Positions 12,136-23,470 of a stretch of 64,000 nucleotides of DNA are shown in pieces. Below the pieces are notes generated by a model that saw only the letters and a program-made list of their open reading frames with translations, was not told the origin of the DNA and searched no databases. The translations under genes were made by a program, and so were the position numbers. The DNA is from Dallia pectoralis (lineage: Eukaryota > Chordata > Actinopteri > Esociformes > Umbridae): positions 18,594,328-18,658,327 of the forward strand of contig CM055728.1 in NCBI GenBank assembly GCA_029465975.1, in the 5' to 3' direction. Position 1 is the stretch's first letter. Each line of letters opens with the position of its first letter.

Positions 12136-13572
12136 ACTCACAGGTTAGCCTACCGTAGTTAAACTAGTCAAGTTATCACACAATGTAAAAGCAGAAGCTA
12201 ATTGCAAATGCATCCAAGCAACCAACAACAACACTCATTTTAAATGAATAGAAACATACAGATGAACTAACAACTTGGGTAGTGCAATAGCTGCAGACAA
12301 AGACATTATTATTATATAGAGTGTTTTGCAATAGTATTCAACCCCTGTTTACATTTAACCCATTTTACATGGATATTGTGGTTTACTGTGTTGTGTGTAA
12401 ATATAGCTGGAAATAGTCAGATTGTATGAGCAATCTTTTCAGGCTGTAAAGCAATAAAAGGTTTCATTTTCAATATTTCAATGCTTTTAAATAAATTTGT
12501 CTTATAATAATTGTAAAACATTTAATATTTTGAGTGCGTGTTGGAAATAGAATAGTCAATAAAAAGAGAAAAACATTTTCAATTAGAATTTTTACTTGGT
12601 GGTGTTTAGATGAATTAACGAATAGCTAGCGGTTTTCTTATATGTGCAGCTGACTGAAATCGGGGGGAACTTCAGCAAGAGTTGCAAGTAGGCAGATTTT
12701 TTTGATTCAAATGATTGTCATCTGGTGGGTTCCATTAGTTTTGTCGCTTGCTTTTTGCTGTCCAGGAAAATACTAGCCTAGGTGATAAAAAAAAGTTTTC
12801 TTTCCATTGCCCTGGGCATTCTGTTTTATAAAATACGCTTAGTCTACATGGAGTAAATTTGGTAACTGTAACATTGGGACGTGAGGTAAACTCTGAGTAG
12901 AGCTCCACATTTCAATAGCAAGCCTTAGGATATGCAAACATTTTGAAGGGTGGTGAACCAACGCATCAAAAGGTGGTGAACCCCACTTCACTGCCCCACC
13001 ACGTTCATCATCCTTCACAGGCAAAATCGTCATTAAAAATGATTGACTCTCTTATAAGTCGGGTACATTTGAAGCAGAGACATTTGTTTGTTTTCGCCTC
13101 TGGTTCCTCATGACCATCCCATTTAAGTTCCTCCTGCTCTAGGGTATGCTGTCAATCATTGTTTGGTTCCCATGCATCATCAAATGGGTTATTGTGATTT
13201 AATTAAAAGCTCTCTGTTCTCTCTGCGCCTGTCTCTTGCCTCCTATCTACATTGTTACAACCAAACTGATTTGAAATATCTAGTAAAATAAAAATCAAAC
13301 ACAACAGAATGTGTATGTACCATTTCAAATTCAGCAATATTAGAGAACTTCTCAGTGGCTTGAATACGTTTGCCAGTCAATGTATATTTATGATCACATG
13401 CACGTGCATTATCATCGACTCCAGGGCCTACTTTTTTGATGGTCCCAATGGTGTCGTTGTGCGACACAGAGAATTTCAGGAAAATCCCAGTAGGCAGTAA
13501 GAAGTCCATGTCGACCTCCAGGTCCCCCTCCTTTCCCCACTCGCCCAGCATACCGTACTCCCCCGGGGGCAT
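1351..13572 (-). CDS. pik3cd: p110-delta PI3-kinase catalytic subunit, N-terminal half (9 coding exons)
   Basis: Class IA phosphoinositide 3-kinase that makes PIP3 at the plasma membrane with a p85 adaptor, mainly in leukocytes (family knowledge). Exons: 13432-13572, 11823-12051, 10017-10249, 8715-8894, 8022-8177, 6176-6265, 5186-5407, 1833-1929, 1351-1481; all have GT donors and AG acceptors, phases agree, and they sum to 493 codons. The N-terminus (MPPGEYGML, then DFLLPTG) is the p85-binding domain; LRLVAREGDRVEKL follows; the Ras-binding domain includes KKATVFR and PEDYTLQVNG; the C2 domain includes NADEGMK, LFHGSEMLCK and DLPRMSRLCFALYAV. Residues such as GEVNVCSEPLW and the delta-type PPPIPLKK linker favour PIK3CD over PIK3CB or PIK3CA. 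Human p110-delta has 1044 residues, so the helical and kinase domains lie beyond position 1. No in-frame stop is seen. The gene ends here inside a minisatellite and an assembly gap. Identity is very secure. Confidence 0.96.
1775..1832. repeat. (TG)n microsatellite abutting pik3cd exon 8 donor
   Basis: About 55 bp of nearly pure TG with interruptions (TATG, TTTG). On the minus strand it is CA repeat starting at the +3/+4 positions of intron 8. Confidence 0.95.
1833..1929 (-). CDS. pik3cd: pik3cd coding exon 8 (C2 domain)
   Basis: Encodes DCPLAWVNTMVFDYKHQLK and TGEFLLSTWPSVP after acceptor CCTTCCAG. The donor is GTACACAC, which runs directly into a (TG)n/(CA)n microsatellite, so intron 8 begins with about 55 bp of simple repeat. 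Confidence 0.95.
1930..5185 (-). other. pik3cd intron 7
   Basis: AT-rich with no recognised coding exon. It holds the 26-bp array at 3065-3677; otherwise nothing conserved was recognised. Confidence 0.8.
3065..3677. repeat. 26-bp tandem array
   Basis: About 23-24 copies of TAGATATGTTAATGTGTAAA plus GATATG with scattered substitutions (for example GTAAATATG variants). AT-rich and intronic. Confidence 0.95.
5186..5407 (-). CDS. pik3cd: pik3cd coding exon 7 (C2 domain)
   Basis: Seventy-four codons, LLVQAGLFHGSEMLCK to RSTKKKHKKD, with acceptor CCTAG and donor GTAAGT. Contains the C2 core DINVSDLPRMSRLCFALYAV and the basic K-rich loop (KKKHKK). Phase 0 on both sides. Confidence 0.96.
6176..6265 (-). 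CDS. pik3cd: pik3cd coding exon 6 (start of C2 domain)
   Basis: Found by phase and homology, because it has no start codon and stops close in around it. Acceptor CTAACAG, then 30 codons, QNTSSLWSIQEPF, HIHLLQGNRVNADEGMK, then donor GTTGGT. It joins exons 5 and 7 in phase 0 and matches the LWSLEQPF to NADERMK stretch of the human protein. Confidence 0.93.
7698..7958. repeat. 18-19-bp tandem array
   Basis: About 14 copies of TCTCATGTAGCTTTTTATT with CATG/CGTG alternation. It lies about 65 bp from the donor of pik3cd exon 5, within intron 5. Confidence 0.93.
8022..8177 (-). CDS. pik3cd: pik3cd coding exon 5 (RBD end and proline-rich linker)
   Basis: Fifty-two codons starting YIFSCMRGGQTSHLIMVHHT and ending PPPIPLKK, which is the delta-specific proline-rich linker before the C2 domain. 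Acceptor CCACAG, donor GTGAGT. A 19-bp tandem array lies immediately downstream, at 7698-7958. Confidence 0.94.
8715..8894 (-). CDS. pik3cd: pik3cd coding exon 4 (Ras-binding domain)
   Basis: Sixty codons from ESFMLQQEPQDLPVTLM to YGKYPLSQFK, including KKATVFR and PEDYTLQVNGKWEF. The acceptor is CAG and the donor GTGAGT, both phase 0. This is the Ras-binding domain segment of p110-delta. Confidence 0.95.
9133..9202. repeat. Perfect 21-bp inverted repeat with 28-nt loop
   Basis: Left arm GTAGTAAGCATGTTATTACAG (9133-9153) is exactly complementary to 9182-9202. The loop contains a further internal direct repeat of CAGTTATTCA. It lies in pik3cd intron 3 and could be a foldback MITE remnant or simply a hairpin. 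Confidence 0.85.
10017..10249 (-). CDS. pik3cd: pik3cd coding exon 3 (linker to Ras-binding domain)
   Basis: Starts GT CTG CAC after TTTAG, completing the split glycine, and encodes LHEFDSQKN, NEFRAKMRTFCEDKA and FVNVKFEASN. Ends at AAT before GTGAGT in phase 0. The length of 233 bp fits the phases of both neighbours. Confidence 0.94.
10425..11520 (+). mobile_element. Degraded Tc1-like transposon in pik3cd intron 2
   Basis: Contains the segment ACCATTGTAGCTGG near the 5' end and, further on, stretches recalling Tc1 transposase DNA (GAGAAATGAAGGCTATTC, AAGAAAAGATTAAGATGGGC, CTTATGGACAGACGAATG). No open transposase frame survives. The same family recurs at 25870-26275 and 41870-42470. It is interrupted by a SINE-like insertion at about 10700-10836. 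The ends are approximate. Confidence 0.75.
10700..10836 (+). mobile_element. tRNA-Ala-derived SINE-like insertion
   Basis: TAGCTCAGTGGTAGAGTGCA followed by TGCGTTGCATGTA closely matches the 5' half of tRNA-Ala (A box, anticodon TGC). It then continues into GAGAATTTGTTCTCAATTGG and an A-rich tail (AAAATAAAAAAATAAAA) instead of a tRNA 3' half. It splits the Tc1-like element. A related tail sequence occurs inverted at 62860-62960. Confidence 0.7.
11823..12051 (-). CDS. pik3cd: pik3cd coding exon 2 (p85-binding domain)
   Basis: Acceptor TTTAG precedes ATG GTG TGG, which here is an internal codon. It encodes DAYVFTCINSTAEREELED, RRLCDVQLFMPVLRL and ISLLIGK, clear p110-delta sequence. It ends in phase 1 (AAAG before GTCGGC). 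A (CA)n tract lies just upstream of the acceptor at about 12067-12130. Confidence 0.94.
12067..12130. repeat. (CA)n microsatellite
   Basis: About 60 bp of CA with CG interruptions, immediately upstream (minus-strand sense) of pik3cd exon 2. Confidence 0.95.
12131..13431 (-). other. pik3cd intron 1
   Basis: No recognised coding sequence or element, and no clear repeat structure. Confidence 0.7.
13432..13572 (-). CDS. pik3cd: pik3cd coding exon 1 (start codon, p85-binding domain)
   Basis: The ATG at 13570-13572 follows GTCACC, a good Kozak context. The 47 codons read MPPGEYGMLGEW to DTIGTIKK and match the start of vertebrate p110-delta (MPPG, DFLLPTG). The donor after AAAAAA is GTAGGC. An AG at about 13591-13592 could be the acceptor of a mixed 5'UTR/coding exon, but no upstream 5'UTR exon could be identified. 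Confidence 0.93.
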
Positions 13573-13784
13573 GGTGACGACCGCTCACTTACTGTCAGCT
13601 CGACTGCTGCATCATGGGAAAAGAAACACAGCTGGCAAACTAGACAAGCAAAACGGGACACTAGGACAATTATGCAATCGTGAATAAGACTAAATATAAA
13701 GGTTTTGGGTTCATTTTATTTCATTTTTGTAAACGGACTGCTTTTAGTACACCAATTTGAGCTGGCCATTCAGCACAGCACATA

Positions 13785-14457
13785 TGGTATTAACCCTGTG
13801 CTGGTGTTTAATTGTAATGGCATTAACCCTGTGCTGGTGTTTAATTGTAATGGTATTAACCCTGTGCTGGTGTTTATTTGTAATTGTATTAACCCTGTGC
13901 TGGTGTTTAAGTGTGATGGTTTTAACCCTGTGCTTGTGTTTAATATTAATGGTATTAACCCTGTGCTGGTGTTTAATTGTAATGGTTTTAACCCTGTGCT
14001 GGTGTTTAATTGGAATGGTATTAACCCTGTGCTGGTGTTAAAGTGTAATGGTTTTAACCCTGTGCTTGTGTTTAATATTAATGGTATTAACCCTGTGCTG
14101 GTGTTTAATTGTAATGGTTTTAACCCTGTGCTGGTGTTTAATTGGAATGGTATTAACCCTGTGCTGGTGTTTAATTGTAATGGTTTTAACCCTGTGCTGG
14201 TGTTTAATTGTAATGGTTTTAACCCTGTGCTGGTGTTTAATTGGAATGGTATTAACCCTGTGCTGGTGTTAAAGTGTAATGGTTTTAACCCTGTGCTTGT
14301 GTTTAATATTAATGGTATTAACCCTGTGCTGGTGTTTAATTGTAATGGTTTTAACCCTGTGCTGGTGTTTAATTGGAATGGTATTAACCCTGTGCTGGTG
14401 TTTAATTGGAATGGTATTAACCCTGTGCTGGTGTTAAAGTGTAATGGTTTTAACCCA
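13785..14457. repeat. 33-bp minisatellite with higher-order structure
   Basis: Twenty full copies plus a partial of a 33-bp unit (TTAACCCTGTGCTGGTGTTT core). Because the period is a multiple of three, two plus-strand frames stay open. Variants recur in a four-unit order (translated endings NIN, NCN, NWN, LKCN), so blocks of about 132 bp were duplicated. No start context or homology supports a gene. Confidence 0.95.
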
Positions 14458-16649
14458 TATTTTACAGTTTAAGTTGAATTATTATTGTCAATAGTATTAC
14501 ATCTATTATTATCGCTCTTTCACTTTTCTCTAACGACTAAACCTTATGAATGACCAAAAACAATACAACATTAAAACATGCAAGGTGGCACGCCTTAAAA
14601 ACAAGTCTTCAACAGTTGAAGTTAAACCTAATTTAAAATTAAAAACAGGATATAGTTCGAATTTGAAAATTAAACACTAGTCTGGAAATTGATCCCTGCA
14701 CATCACTTTTTGATTAACTGTATAAAAAAGCACAGGCTAAAATATGAGGCATTTGCTTTGATCGTTTAAGACTACCACTGTGAAACTTGCTAATACCCCT
14801 GGTTTTCCTTTAAAAAAAAATCGGTTGATTCTAAACATATCTTAATCAATATCGTAATTTCAAGGCCATGAAACTAAGTGGTTGCTAGTAGGCTTCAATA
14901 ATAAAAATAATTTAAAAAGTTTAAAACTGGATAAATGTTTGTTTATAAACAGCCTTTCCTATAATTTCTATTTTTTTAAACTGCAAATGTTTTTATTAAC
15001 AGAGTTCCAGCCCTTCGTGGACTCATGTGCAGAATGGCAGCTTCTAACCTGAATCACTATAACACAACTTTCAGGTTGTTTAAACTAAAGAATTTACCAT
15101 CCCCAAACACAGGATAATGCTTTTAATGATCTGGTACTTAATCTAAGCTACCACATTGATCAACAGTAAATATTAATTAGTACCTTCACCACCTTTACCA
15201 ATAATCTTTCACAAATACTTTGACAATAGCAAGACCCAATGACTTCTGTAAATGTCATAATATGATTAGAATGACTTGAATGTTAAAAGACAATTCAACA
15301 TAATTCAAGAAGCGACACAGATGCCTTCTGAACATTCAGGCATAGATTGTGGCCCTATTACAATATGCAGGTCCATAAACTGCACATCTTGAGAGTCTAG
15401 GTCCATTTATCTAAGTATTACAGGTGTCACCGAAATACTTTCTATATTAGTGAATTAATATGCCAATAGGCATTAGGCAGATGTCAGGTCAACATTTGTA
15501 TGTTACAACCTGTTTTCTCCAACAAATAAAACAAATTCAGTTTTCAATGTTATTAATGTCAAGGAACTTAAGGAATATTAAAGAACTTAATAGATATAAT
15601 TTAAGTAAAATTAAAGCACTGTTTCAATTCTTCTGTTTTCCCTGAGTGTAGCCTGAGCTACCTATACCATACTAGCCTGCAGTACAAAACATCAGTACAA
15701 AAAAGTGCAATTAAGTTACACATTTATAATCAAAAAATGAGGTGCAGAGACAGTGAACTGACAAAACACAATGAACATAGCTACTGTATAATAGTTCAGT
15801 CACTTGCCTCTGCTAAAAGCCTTGCCAGTTGCTCATCTCATCTCTTCATCTTCTACCATTGATAGCCATGCTGTTCATCCATTGTGAAGTAGTGTGAAGA
15901 AAAAATATTGATTTGCCGTCCTGTCCCAGTTTCAGCACACAACAGACACAGTCATTTTTACAATTCACAAAATATCCGACAAAGGCTCCTAGAAAAGAGG
16001 ATGTGTTTCACAATGTGGTCATGTTATTCTGGAGGAGTGGCATAGTGCATTCACTGCATTTACATTGTCTTATCATCAACCAATAGGAAGAGAAACCAGA
16101 CAAGTGTAGACCAATGATGTTTGTTAACCCCGGATTGCTGATGTTACTTTAGACCAATGATGTTTGTTAACCCCGTATTGCTGATGTTACTTTAGACCAA
16201 TTAAAAAGTAGTAGCTGCGATGTTGGTTCTCTTTGAATAGAGAACTATCATGTTAAAGATCATTGTAATATAGACAGAGAATTACACTAAACCACTAAAA
16301 ATATATATTGTACATACATACACATACATCTATAGATGTGCAGTTTATATATACACACATGTTTATTCATTTATGTTTAGTAAATTTATGTTTAGTAAAT
16401 AACATTGAACAGTATGCATTGAGGTGTCTGTAAAAAATATACATAAGAAATAAATATAAAAATAACTTGAATTTACCTCTTTATTTTGTGATATCAAATT
16501 GTAGTTACAACCTAGTCTGATCACAGAACGTGAAAGAGAGTTGGAGATTCAAAATTGTGATAAGTGCGCTGTGAAAATTGCCATGCCACCTCTTCCTTCA
16601 GTGTTTTCCACAGCCCGCATAACCAGTAATAATTATCTTGTGTAAGGAC
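14458..16649. other. Intergenic, no gene seen
   Basis: AT-rich sequence between pik3cd exon 1 and the next array. A 44-bp segment (TAGACCAATGATGTTTGTTA onward) is duplicated in tandem at about 16108-16195. Undetected pik3cd 5'UTR exons could lie here. Confidence 0.7.
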
Positions 16650-17105
16650 ATGTGCGTAAACCCTAGCTTTAGTGGATGCCTCAGTACTCTGGTGAAGTGC
16701 GTAAACCCTAGCAGTAGTGGATGCCTCAGTACTCTGGTGAAGTGTGTAAACCCTAGCTTTAGTAGATGCCTCAGTACTCTGGTGAAGTGCGTAAACCCTA
16801 GCTGAAGTGGATGCCTCAGTACTCTGGTGTTGTGCGTAAACCCTAGCTGTAGTGGATGCCTCAGTACTCTGGTGTAGTGCGTAAACCCTAGCTGTAGTGG
16901 ATGCCTCAGTACTCTGGTGTAGTGGGGAAGTGCGTAAACCCTAGCTGTAGTGGATGCCTCAGTACTCTGGTGAAGTGCGTAAACCCTAGCAGTAGTGGAT
17001 GCCTCAATACTCTGGTGTAGTGCGTAAACCCTAGCAGTAGTAAATGCCTCAATACTCTGGTGTAGTGTGTAAACCCTATAGCTGTAGTGGATGCCTCAGT
17101 ACTCG
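16650..17105. repeat. 44-bp minisatellite
   Basis: Ten copies of GTGCGTAAACCCTAGC, then TGTAGTGGATGCCTCAGTAC, then TCTGGTG. One inter-unit spacing is lengthened by GTGGGGAA at about 16923. The TAAACCCTAG core looks telomere-like by chance only. Confidence 0.94.
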
Positions 17106-18004
17106 CAAAGTTACCAAAATTATTTTTTTATTAATAAGTACCGAAATGGCTTTCTGCAAGTCATATAGCATGTTGGTTGGTTTAAGTTACGTAGTAGTCA
17201 TTGGTATTGACTACATAGTATGTGTGTATTCCTTTATATCCGGATGAGCTCAATTCATGCACTTCAGATATTAGGTTTCAAACCAAATTGTGTAGAAAAT
17301 CAATGACATACATTATTAATCTATACACATGAAAAAAATACAATGCATGTCACTACATCAAACTGACTAGACCATAATCCCATTTTTACCATAAAATATC
17401 TGATACCAAAGAGCGAGGCAAGTATTGTCGATATTAATGCTTAGAAAACATTGGTTGGTTTAAAATATATTTGAATTCAAGGGGGCAGTTTATAATAAAC
17501 TCAGACAAAGGAAATAATTACTGGTCTAAGAGTTCTCCCAAAGCTTTCTTGAATTTAAAACATTTCAGATTAATTAAAATAATAAGTACCCTCAGAAAAT
17601 AACAACTCTCAACTGTATCAGTAGCAACTGTATTCATGTCACATAATTTCCTGTGGTACTTTAGCATACAATATAGATAATAATCTTTGATACCGTGACA
17701 CACTTTCTGACCCCATTGTACATTGTCTAGGTATACCAGAAAACAATATAATCTCACAAATCTTGAAATTATAGGAATTGCACTCAAGTCAGGGTTTGAC
17801 AGCCACAAACAATCAATATTCAATCTATTTAAGGAGGAATGTCCTCGTTATGGTACAATTCCAGTCCACTTCTCTCTCTGTAACCGCTAACAGAGCCAAC
17901 GGTTTCCTGCTTTTATTTGAGGAAACCACACAAGATACACAGACATAGTAGAAAAGTAAATGATGAATAAGCAACATTCATCAGGTTCATACTAGACCCC
18001 AGAT
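17106..18004. other. Intergenic, nothing recognised
   Basis: AT-rich sequence without a credible gene or repeat. Confidence 0.65.
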
Positions 18005-18795
18005 ATGCACGTGTTTGTATGCAAGCACACACAGACACACAGAGAGACAGACATGCAGAGAGACAGACACACAGAGAGACAGACACACAGACACACAGAG
18101 AGACAGACACACAGAGAGACAGACACACAGACACACAGAGAGACAGACACGCAGAGAGACAGACACACAGAGAGACAGACACGCATAGAGACAGACACAC
18201 AGACAGACAGAGAGACAGACACACAGAGAGACAGACACGCAGAGGCAGATACACAAAAAGACAGACACACTGAGAGACATACACACAGAGAGACAGACAC
18301 GAAGAGAGACAGACACGAAGAGAGACAGACACACAGAGAGACAGACACACAGACACGCAGAGAGACAGACACACAGACACACAGAGAGACAGACACGCAG
18401 AGGCAGATACACAGAAAGACAGACACACAGAGAGACATACACACAGAGAGACAGAGAGACAGACACACAGAGAGACAGACACGCAGAGGCAGATACACAA
18501 AAAGACAGACACACTGAGAGACATACACACAGAGAGACAGACACGAAGAGAGACAGACACACAGAGAGACAGACACACAGAGAGACAGACACACAGACAG
18601 AGAGAGAGACAGACACACAGAGAGGCAGACACGCAGAGTGACAGACACACAGAGAGACAGACACACACAGAGACAGAGAGACAGACACGCAGAGTGACAG
18701 ACACACACAGAGACAGAGAAACAGACACGCAGAGTGACAGACACACAGAGAGACAGACACACACAGAGACAGAGAGACAGACACGCAGAAGTAGA
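18005..18795. repeat. Purine/CA-rich tandem array
   Basis: About 790 bp of ACAGAGAGACAGACAC-type units with CACG, GGCAG and AAAG variants and longer duplicated blocks (for example CACGCAGAGGCAGATACACA at three places). Every frame is open on the minus strand, so the long Cys/Val/Ser/Leu-rich translations are repeat shadows. Confidence 0.95.
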
Positions 18796-20037
18796 TAAGA
18801 CAGTAAGCGAAAAATCTGTTAGTCAATGTCTAAATGTCAAAGAAATTGACACGAGTAAAGATCTGAGCCACTTTGCCACGGCCTTAATTGTTATGTTCAG
18901 TTGACTGGGTCAGAGCATCTCTAACATGGCATGTGAGTACAAACCACAATCAGGCAACAGGTGTTGGGCACGCTAAGCTCTGTAATGGCTATCCTGTTTG
19001 GTCCAAACCAACAGAAGGTCTACTATGGCACAAGTCACAAACATGTTTATGATGTTTACAGGTGGAATATGTCACAACCCATAATGCATCACACCCATAT
19101 GGAACTGTGTAGCCGCACAATCAGTGTCCAGGACGACCCCTGTCCATTGTCTAAAGCACTGACAAACGGCATGCGAGCTTCTGAACTGGGCCTGGGAGAG
19201 TAGAAGAATGTTTGGTTCAGTAAGTCACGTTTTATTGGACATCACGTGGACGTCCGTGTACGTGGGCGCTGTTTACCTGGGGAGGTGATGGTACCAGGAT
19301 GCAGGATGAGGGAGTGTGATGGTCACGCATCTGTATGTATATATAGAATGGGTAATAAACACACAACAATACACATATTAAGTGAATCCAAAATGTACAC
19401 GCTCCAACAAGAGCGCGGCCTTGTCGTACTTACTAGTGGCATTTTACAATCGATGTGAAACACAGCAGGAATTGAATCAGAATCCGAAAGCCCATTTATA
19501 ACCCGCTGGTGAAAACAGGAAGTGAGTGTGCAGAAGAGAAACTGTTGGCCATGTCAAGTTACAGATCCCACTGTCATCATTACCCACCCCCATCACTGAG
19601 GAGTAATCACAGAACAAGACAATAAATGACAATTCTCTCATTCATTAATGCTTTTACGAGCGTGTGTCCCTTATAATGACAGGCAATTTATTCTGACTGG
19701 AGTTGAAAACCTCCGTTAAATCATAGCTAAAACTGGAATTGGCGACACCCCAGAGGAACCAGAATTTAAATGTTATTTATATTAAAGGAAGTAGAAATGT
19801 AAGAATTTGAATAGCTAATTTATTCTACGCGTCAAAGTAATTCTAGTTTTTACAGGGTTAAAGCTTAAAAAATTCAGCGATCTTTTTCTGGGTCGTCTAA
19901 AGTTGTCTATAGACGGGGTTCTGTAGTGGGAGTTTGGACCATTGCCCCGTACATATGTTCAGTAATATGTTGTAGTCTAATGTTGTCGTATTTGTTTATT
20001 ATATTTAGATGAATAATGTAACAACACATGAAATACA

Positions 20038-20066
<29 letters not shown>
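20038..20066. repeat. Poly(T) tract
   Basis: About 28 T in a row. On the minus strand this is poly(A), possibly the tail of an old retroposed copy, but nothing recognisable lies next to it. Confidence 0.9.
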
Positions 20067-20070
<4 letters not shown>

Positions 20071-23000
20071 GCCACACACCACATGTTCCTTATCAACACA
20101 ATGGGACACAAGTAGAATTTTCAAATAGAAATGCAGATGTGTGTATTTGACATTTGAGAGAAACAGAACTTAACAAGGGACAGAATGAAGAGTGCTACAA
20201 GTAAAAACATAATCTCTCTTTAATTTCCCAAATCATCTAGGTTAGCATTCTTGACATGATTTAGTTGTTTTTATTTTTTCTAACATATGTTCGAGAAAAA
20301 CAACACCATGTGGATGTTAGCAGGATATTCAATTTGGGATATTCAATCCTTTGCCATCTTGGCTCCTGCTGTCTTAGGTTCTGTTCATTTGTATTTTAAT
20401 ACTTAAGATATGAATTACCGCAATTAGCGTTTTTTGACCTATTACTTAAATTCTGCTTCTGTAAATTAGCTAAGAGTTCCAATAAAACAGTAAACACTCC
20501 CTAGAAATGTTTTCACAATTGTTGTCCCAAACTTTTATGCATTATAATTATAATAGATTCTTCTCCTACCCATCTATAGTGGACACAACACACATCTAAG
20601 GGATATTTTTCTCTCTTGAACTGAACAGAATAATGAATACTGTTGAAATATTTCCAAGTGTTCTTAAGCTAGCAGTGAGCCCCACTTGTCATTGCTGGGC
20701 ACTTCCAAACATAGCCAATGGCTCTGACATGGTCGGGTACATAAGCGATGTAGAAAGTTATCATAATGTGGGTTAAGAATTCATAAGACGTTTCAGAAAT
20801 TCTTTCATAGTGTTTACCTTGGGAGTAACGTTGTGAGTAGGGACACTATCTTGACCACATGGGGGAGCACTTGCAGAAGATTAGAAAGTGGTAAGAATTT
20901 ATAAAAATAAATTACAACAATTTCAGCAAAATATGTCTAATTCCCATTGTCTCTGACTCTTGAATGGTTTAAGAGAGCACACCAAGTCAATAGTTTATTA
21001 GATTATTCATTTTAGAGAAAATCAAAGCAAAAGAAATAAGTCAAAACACAGTGTCGGAGAATTGTCTTAATACAGGCAATAAATAAAGTAAAAACAAACA
21101 ATATAAACAGTCACAATGTAAATCACACACACACTAGCAAGTATTACACTACACGATAAAAAAAATTGTAACTAATAGTTCATAGTTCCCTCAAAATCCT
21201 AATCTGAAACATGATCACATATTGACACACAGGACATAAAAAAACTAGTCATGCTGTACAAAACAGGTGAGTGTGTACAATATCTATATCATTTGAATCA
21301 AAACCGGTTTGTGATATACAAAACTTTACTGAATTTCCTCAAAATTAAATTTTAGTACATTTGAAATTGAGTGCAACCACAATTCCAAAATAGGGTGTTT
21401 ACAACACAAATCTTAGCTTGTAGGCAATACATTTTTATACACATTACATTCTGAAAATTATATTATCTTACAATGATAACAACATCAGTGCTTTTGGTGT
21501 ATATAGAAGAAAATATGAGAACATTTCTGATTACAAGCCTAAACAAGAAGTCCAAATGCTTTGGATATGGCAGATTTAAATACAAGTTATACAGTATAAT
21601 ATGATACGAACACATTACCATCCAAAATTACAACACAATGCTGTTAACAAGATGAAGTGAGTTTTCTACAGAATCTGTTGTCTACGACACACAAGATAAC
21701 GCGAATAAGTAATTTAAAACTCAGTAGTTTAAGTCAACACATCCCTCAATTTGAGAAATGTTGTGTAACAAAACTACAAACATTGTTGGCTGATCTTGAC
21801 ACGCAAGTATCAATCCAGGGAAGGAAAAATATATGACGTAATGTAAAAAGTTCTAAAAGAGAAATCTGCTACTCTCTATGAGAAAGATAGCCAGTGGCTA
21901 AAGTTTCAGCACTACTTCAAAACCAAACAACAAAGCATTTGTGGAATGGCTACGGAATAAAAAGTTAAATGTCCCTTGGGTGGCCCAGTCCGAGCCCCTA
22001 TCTACGTCTGATCAAATTGTGTGTCATGACCTGAAGAATGCCTTTGATCGTTGCTCCATAAGAAACTTGACTGTGTACTAATGTTAAGTAATGTTGCCAA
22101 GTGCAGATTTGTAAGTTGATAAGGGTAAAAGGAGAACTATCCCAAATTATTCACTGCTTTATTATTACTGTCTAGGTTACTTCCCTCAAGTCTTAGAACT
22201 ATTTATAGAATATCAATTTTGTATACATAATTTCACTTCGCAAAACAGTCACCTTAAAACCCTATAGGGTGGTGTGTAGATAACTGGAGGGAAATACGTT
22301 TAGGGGTGTTAGACATTCCAAAGGCACTGTAAATGAATTAATTTCAAGAAAATATAAAACACCTCTGTGGTACAGGCATTATGCCTAAACTATATAATTA
22401 GTTAGGCAGAATCAAATCACAGGGGAAAAAGGTTTTCCAATGAGTCATTGAGATGGTAGATTTTATTGGACGAGCCATCTTTTCTTTTTGCTTGTAACAG
22501 GATTTCAACAAGCTACACTACACAACGATGACACGATCCAAATTGTAAGGCCAATTTATGCAAATAAACATCTAATTTTTTATAGATAAAACATAATCAA
22601 TTACATATTTCGTTCATGGAATCAATACATTCATAGTCACTTACAGTTCATGCCTCAAGACATTCAAATACCAAAAATATGAACATTCAGATGTGTTAAG
22701 AGTTTTGGCCTGTAGCACCAACAAGGAGAAAACAGCAGAAGATCCCACTGAACATAACATTTTCATTTTCTAGCCTAAAAATACTGAAACTTTAATTAGA
22801 TTGTATGTGACAAATGTACAGACAGAGAAATACAAGTCAGATTTAATAACCCAAAATATATGCTTATTCACTGTTTTAAAGTGATCAGCATATGTGATTT
22901 TGTAACATGGAACTACTTGTAACATGGAACTGTTATTGGTTACATATGATTTGGTTATGAGGTTTTTGGTTTAACTAAAATGATTGAACATATTATATAT

Positions 23001-23343
23001 ATATTTTTGTTCAGTATGGTCTCTTGGAGTTTTTGGAGAAGCTCTACATCCTCTGAGAATGATCCTTGGTGACGCTGTACACAGAAAATAATGTCACTAG
23101 ATTTTAATTTCTCCAAGCATAATTAACAGCATGAAACGTAACAAAAAATGCATCGATTCCATAAACTGTCTGTGTTTTAGACCAAAAACCCCTCTAACTA
23201 TTTAAATTAAACAGATGTTCATGACATTTGACACCTTTGAAACCAACAAAATCCAGCCAAAACTTCAACGTAAACATTGTGTGATCTAGTATAGATCACA
23301 TTCGCTAACAAGCACAATTAGCACAAATATTAAACTCAAAGAA

Positions 23344-23470
23344 TACCTCAAACCTTTGATTACCTCAAACCTTTGATTACCTCAAACCTTTGATTACCTC
23401 AAACCTTTGATTACCTCAAACCTTTGATTACCTCAAACCTTTGATTACCTCAAACCTTTGATTACCTCCA
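23344..23470. repeat. 17-bp tandem array
   Basis: Seven to eight nearly perfect copies of TACCTCAAACCTTTGAT, so homogeneous that the expansion is probably recent. Confidence 0.95.

Noticed and set aside
13705..14472. 255-codon ORF with GINPVLVFNCN repeats as a gene
   Set aside because: It is the direct translation of a 33-bp satellite; a second frame is open too, and there is no conserved flank.
16650..17105. CRISPR-like or telomeric array
   Set aside because: Repeats are contiguous without unique spacers, and the genome is eukaryotic; CCCTAG occurs once per 44 bp, not as a telomere hexamer.
17913..18826. Three long Cys/Val/Ser/Leu-rich minus-strand ORFs
   Set aside because: All are shadows of the ACAGAGAGACAGACAC array, open in every frame.
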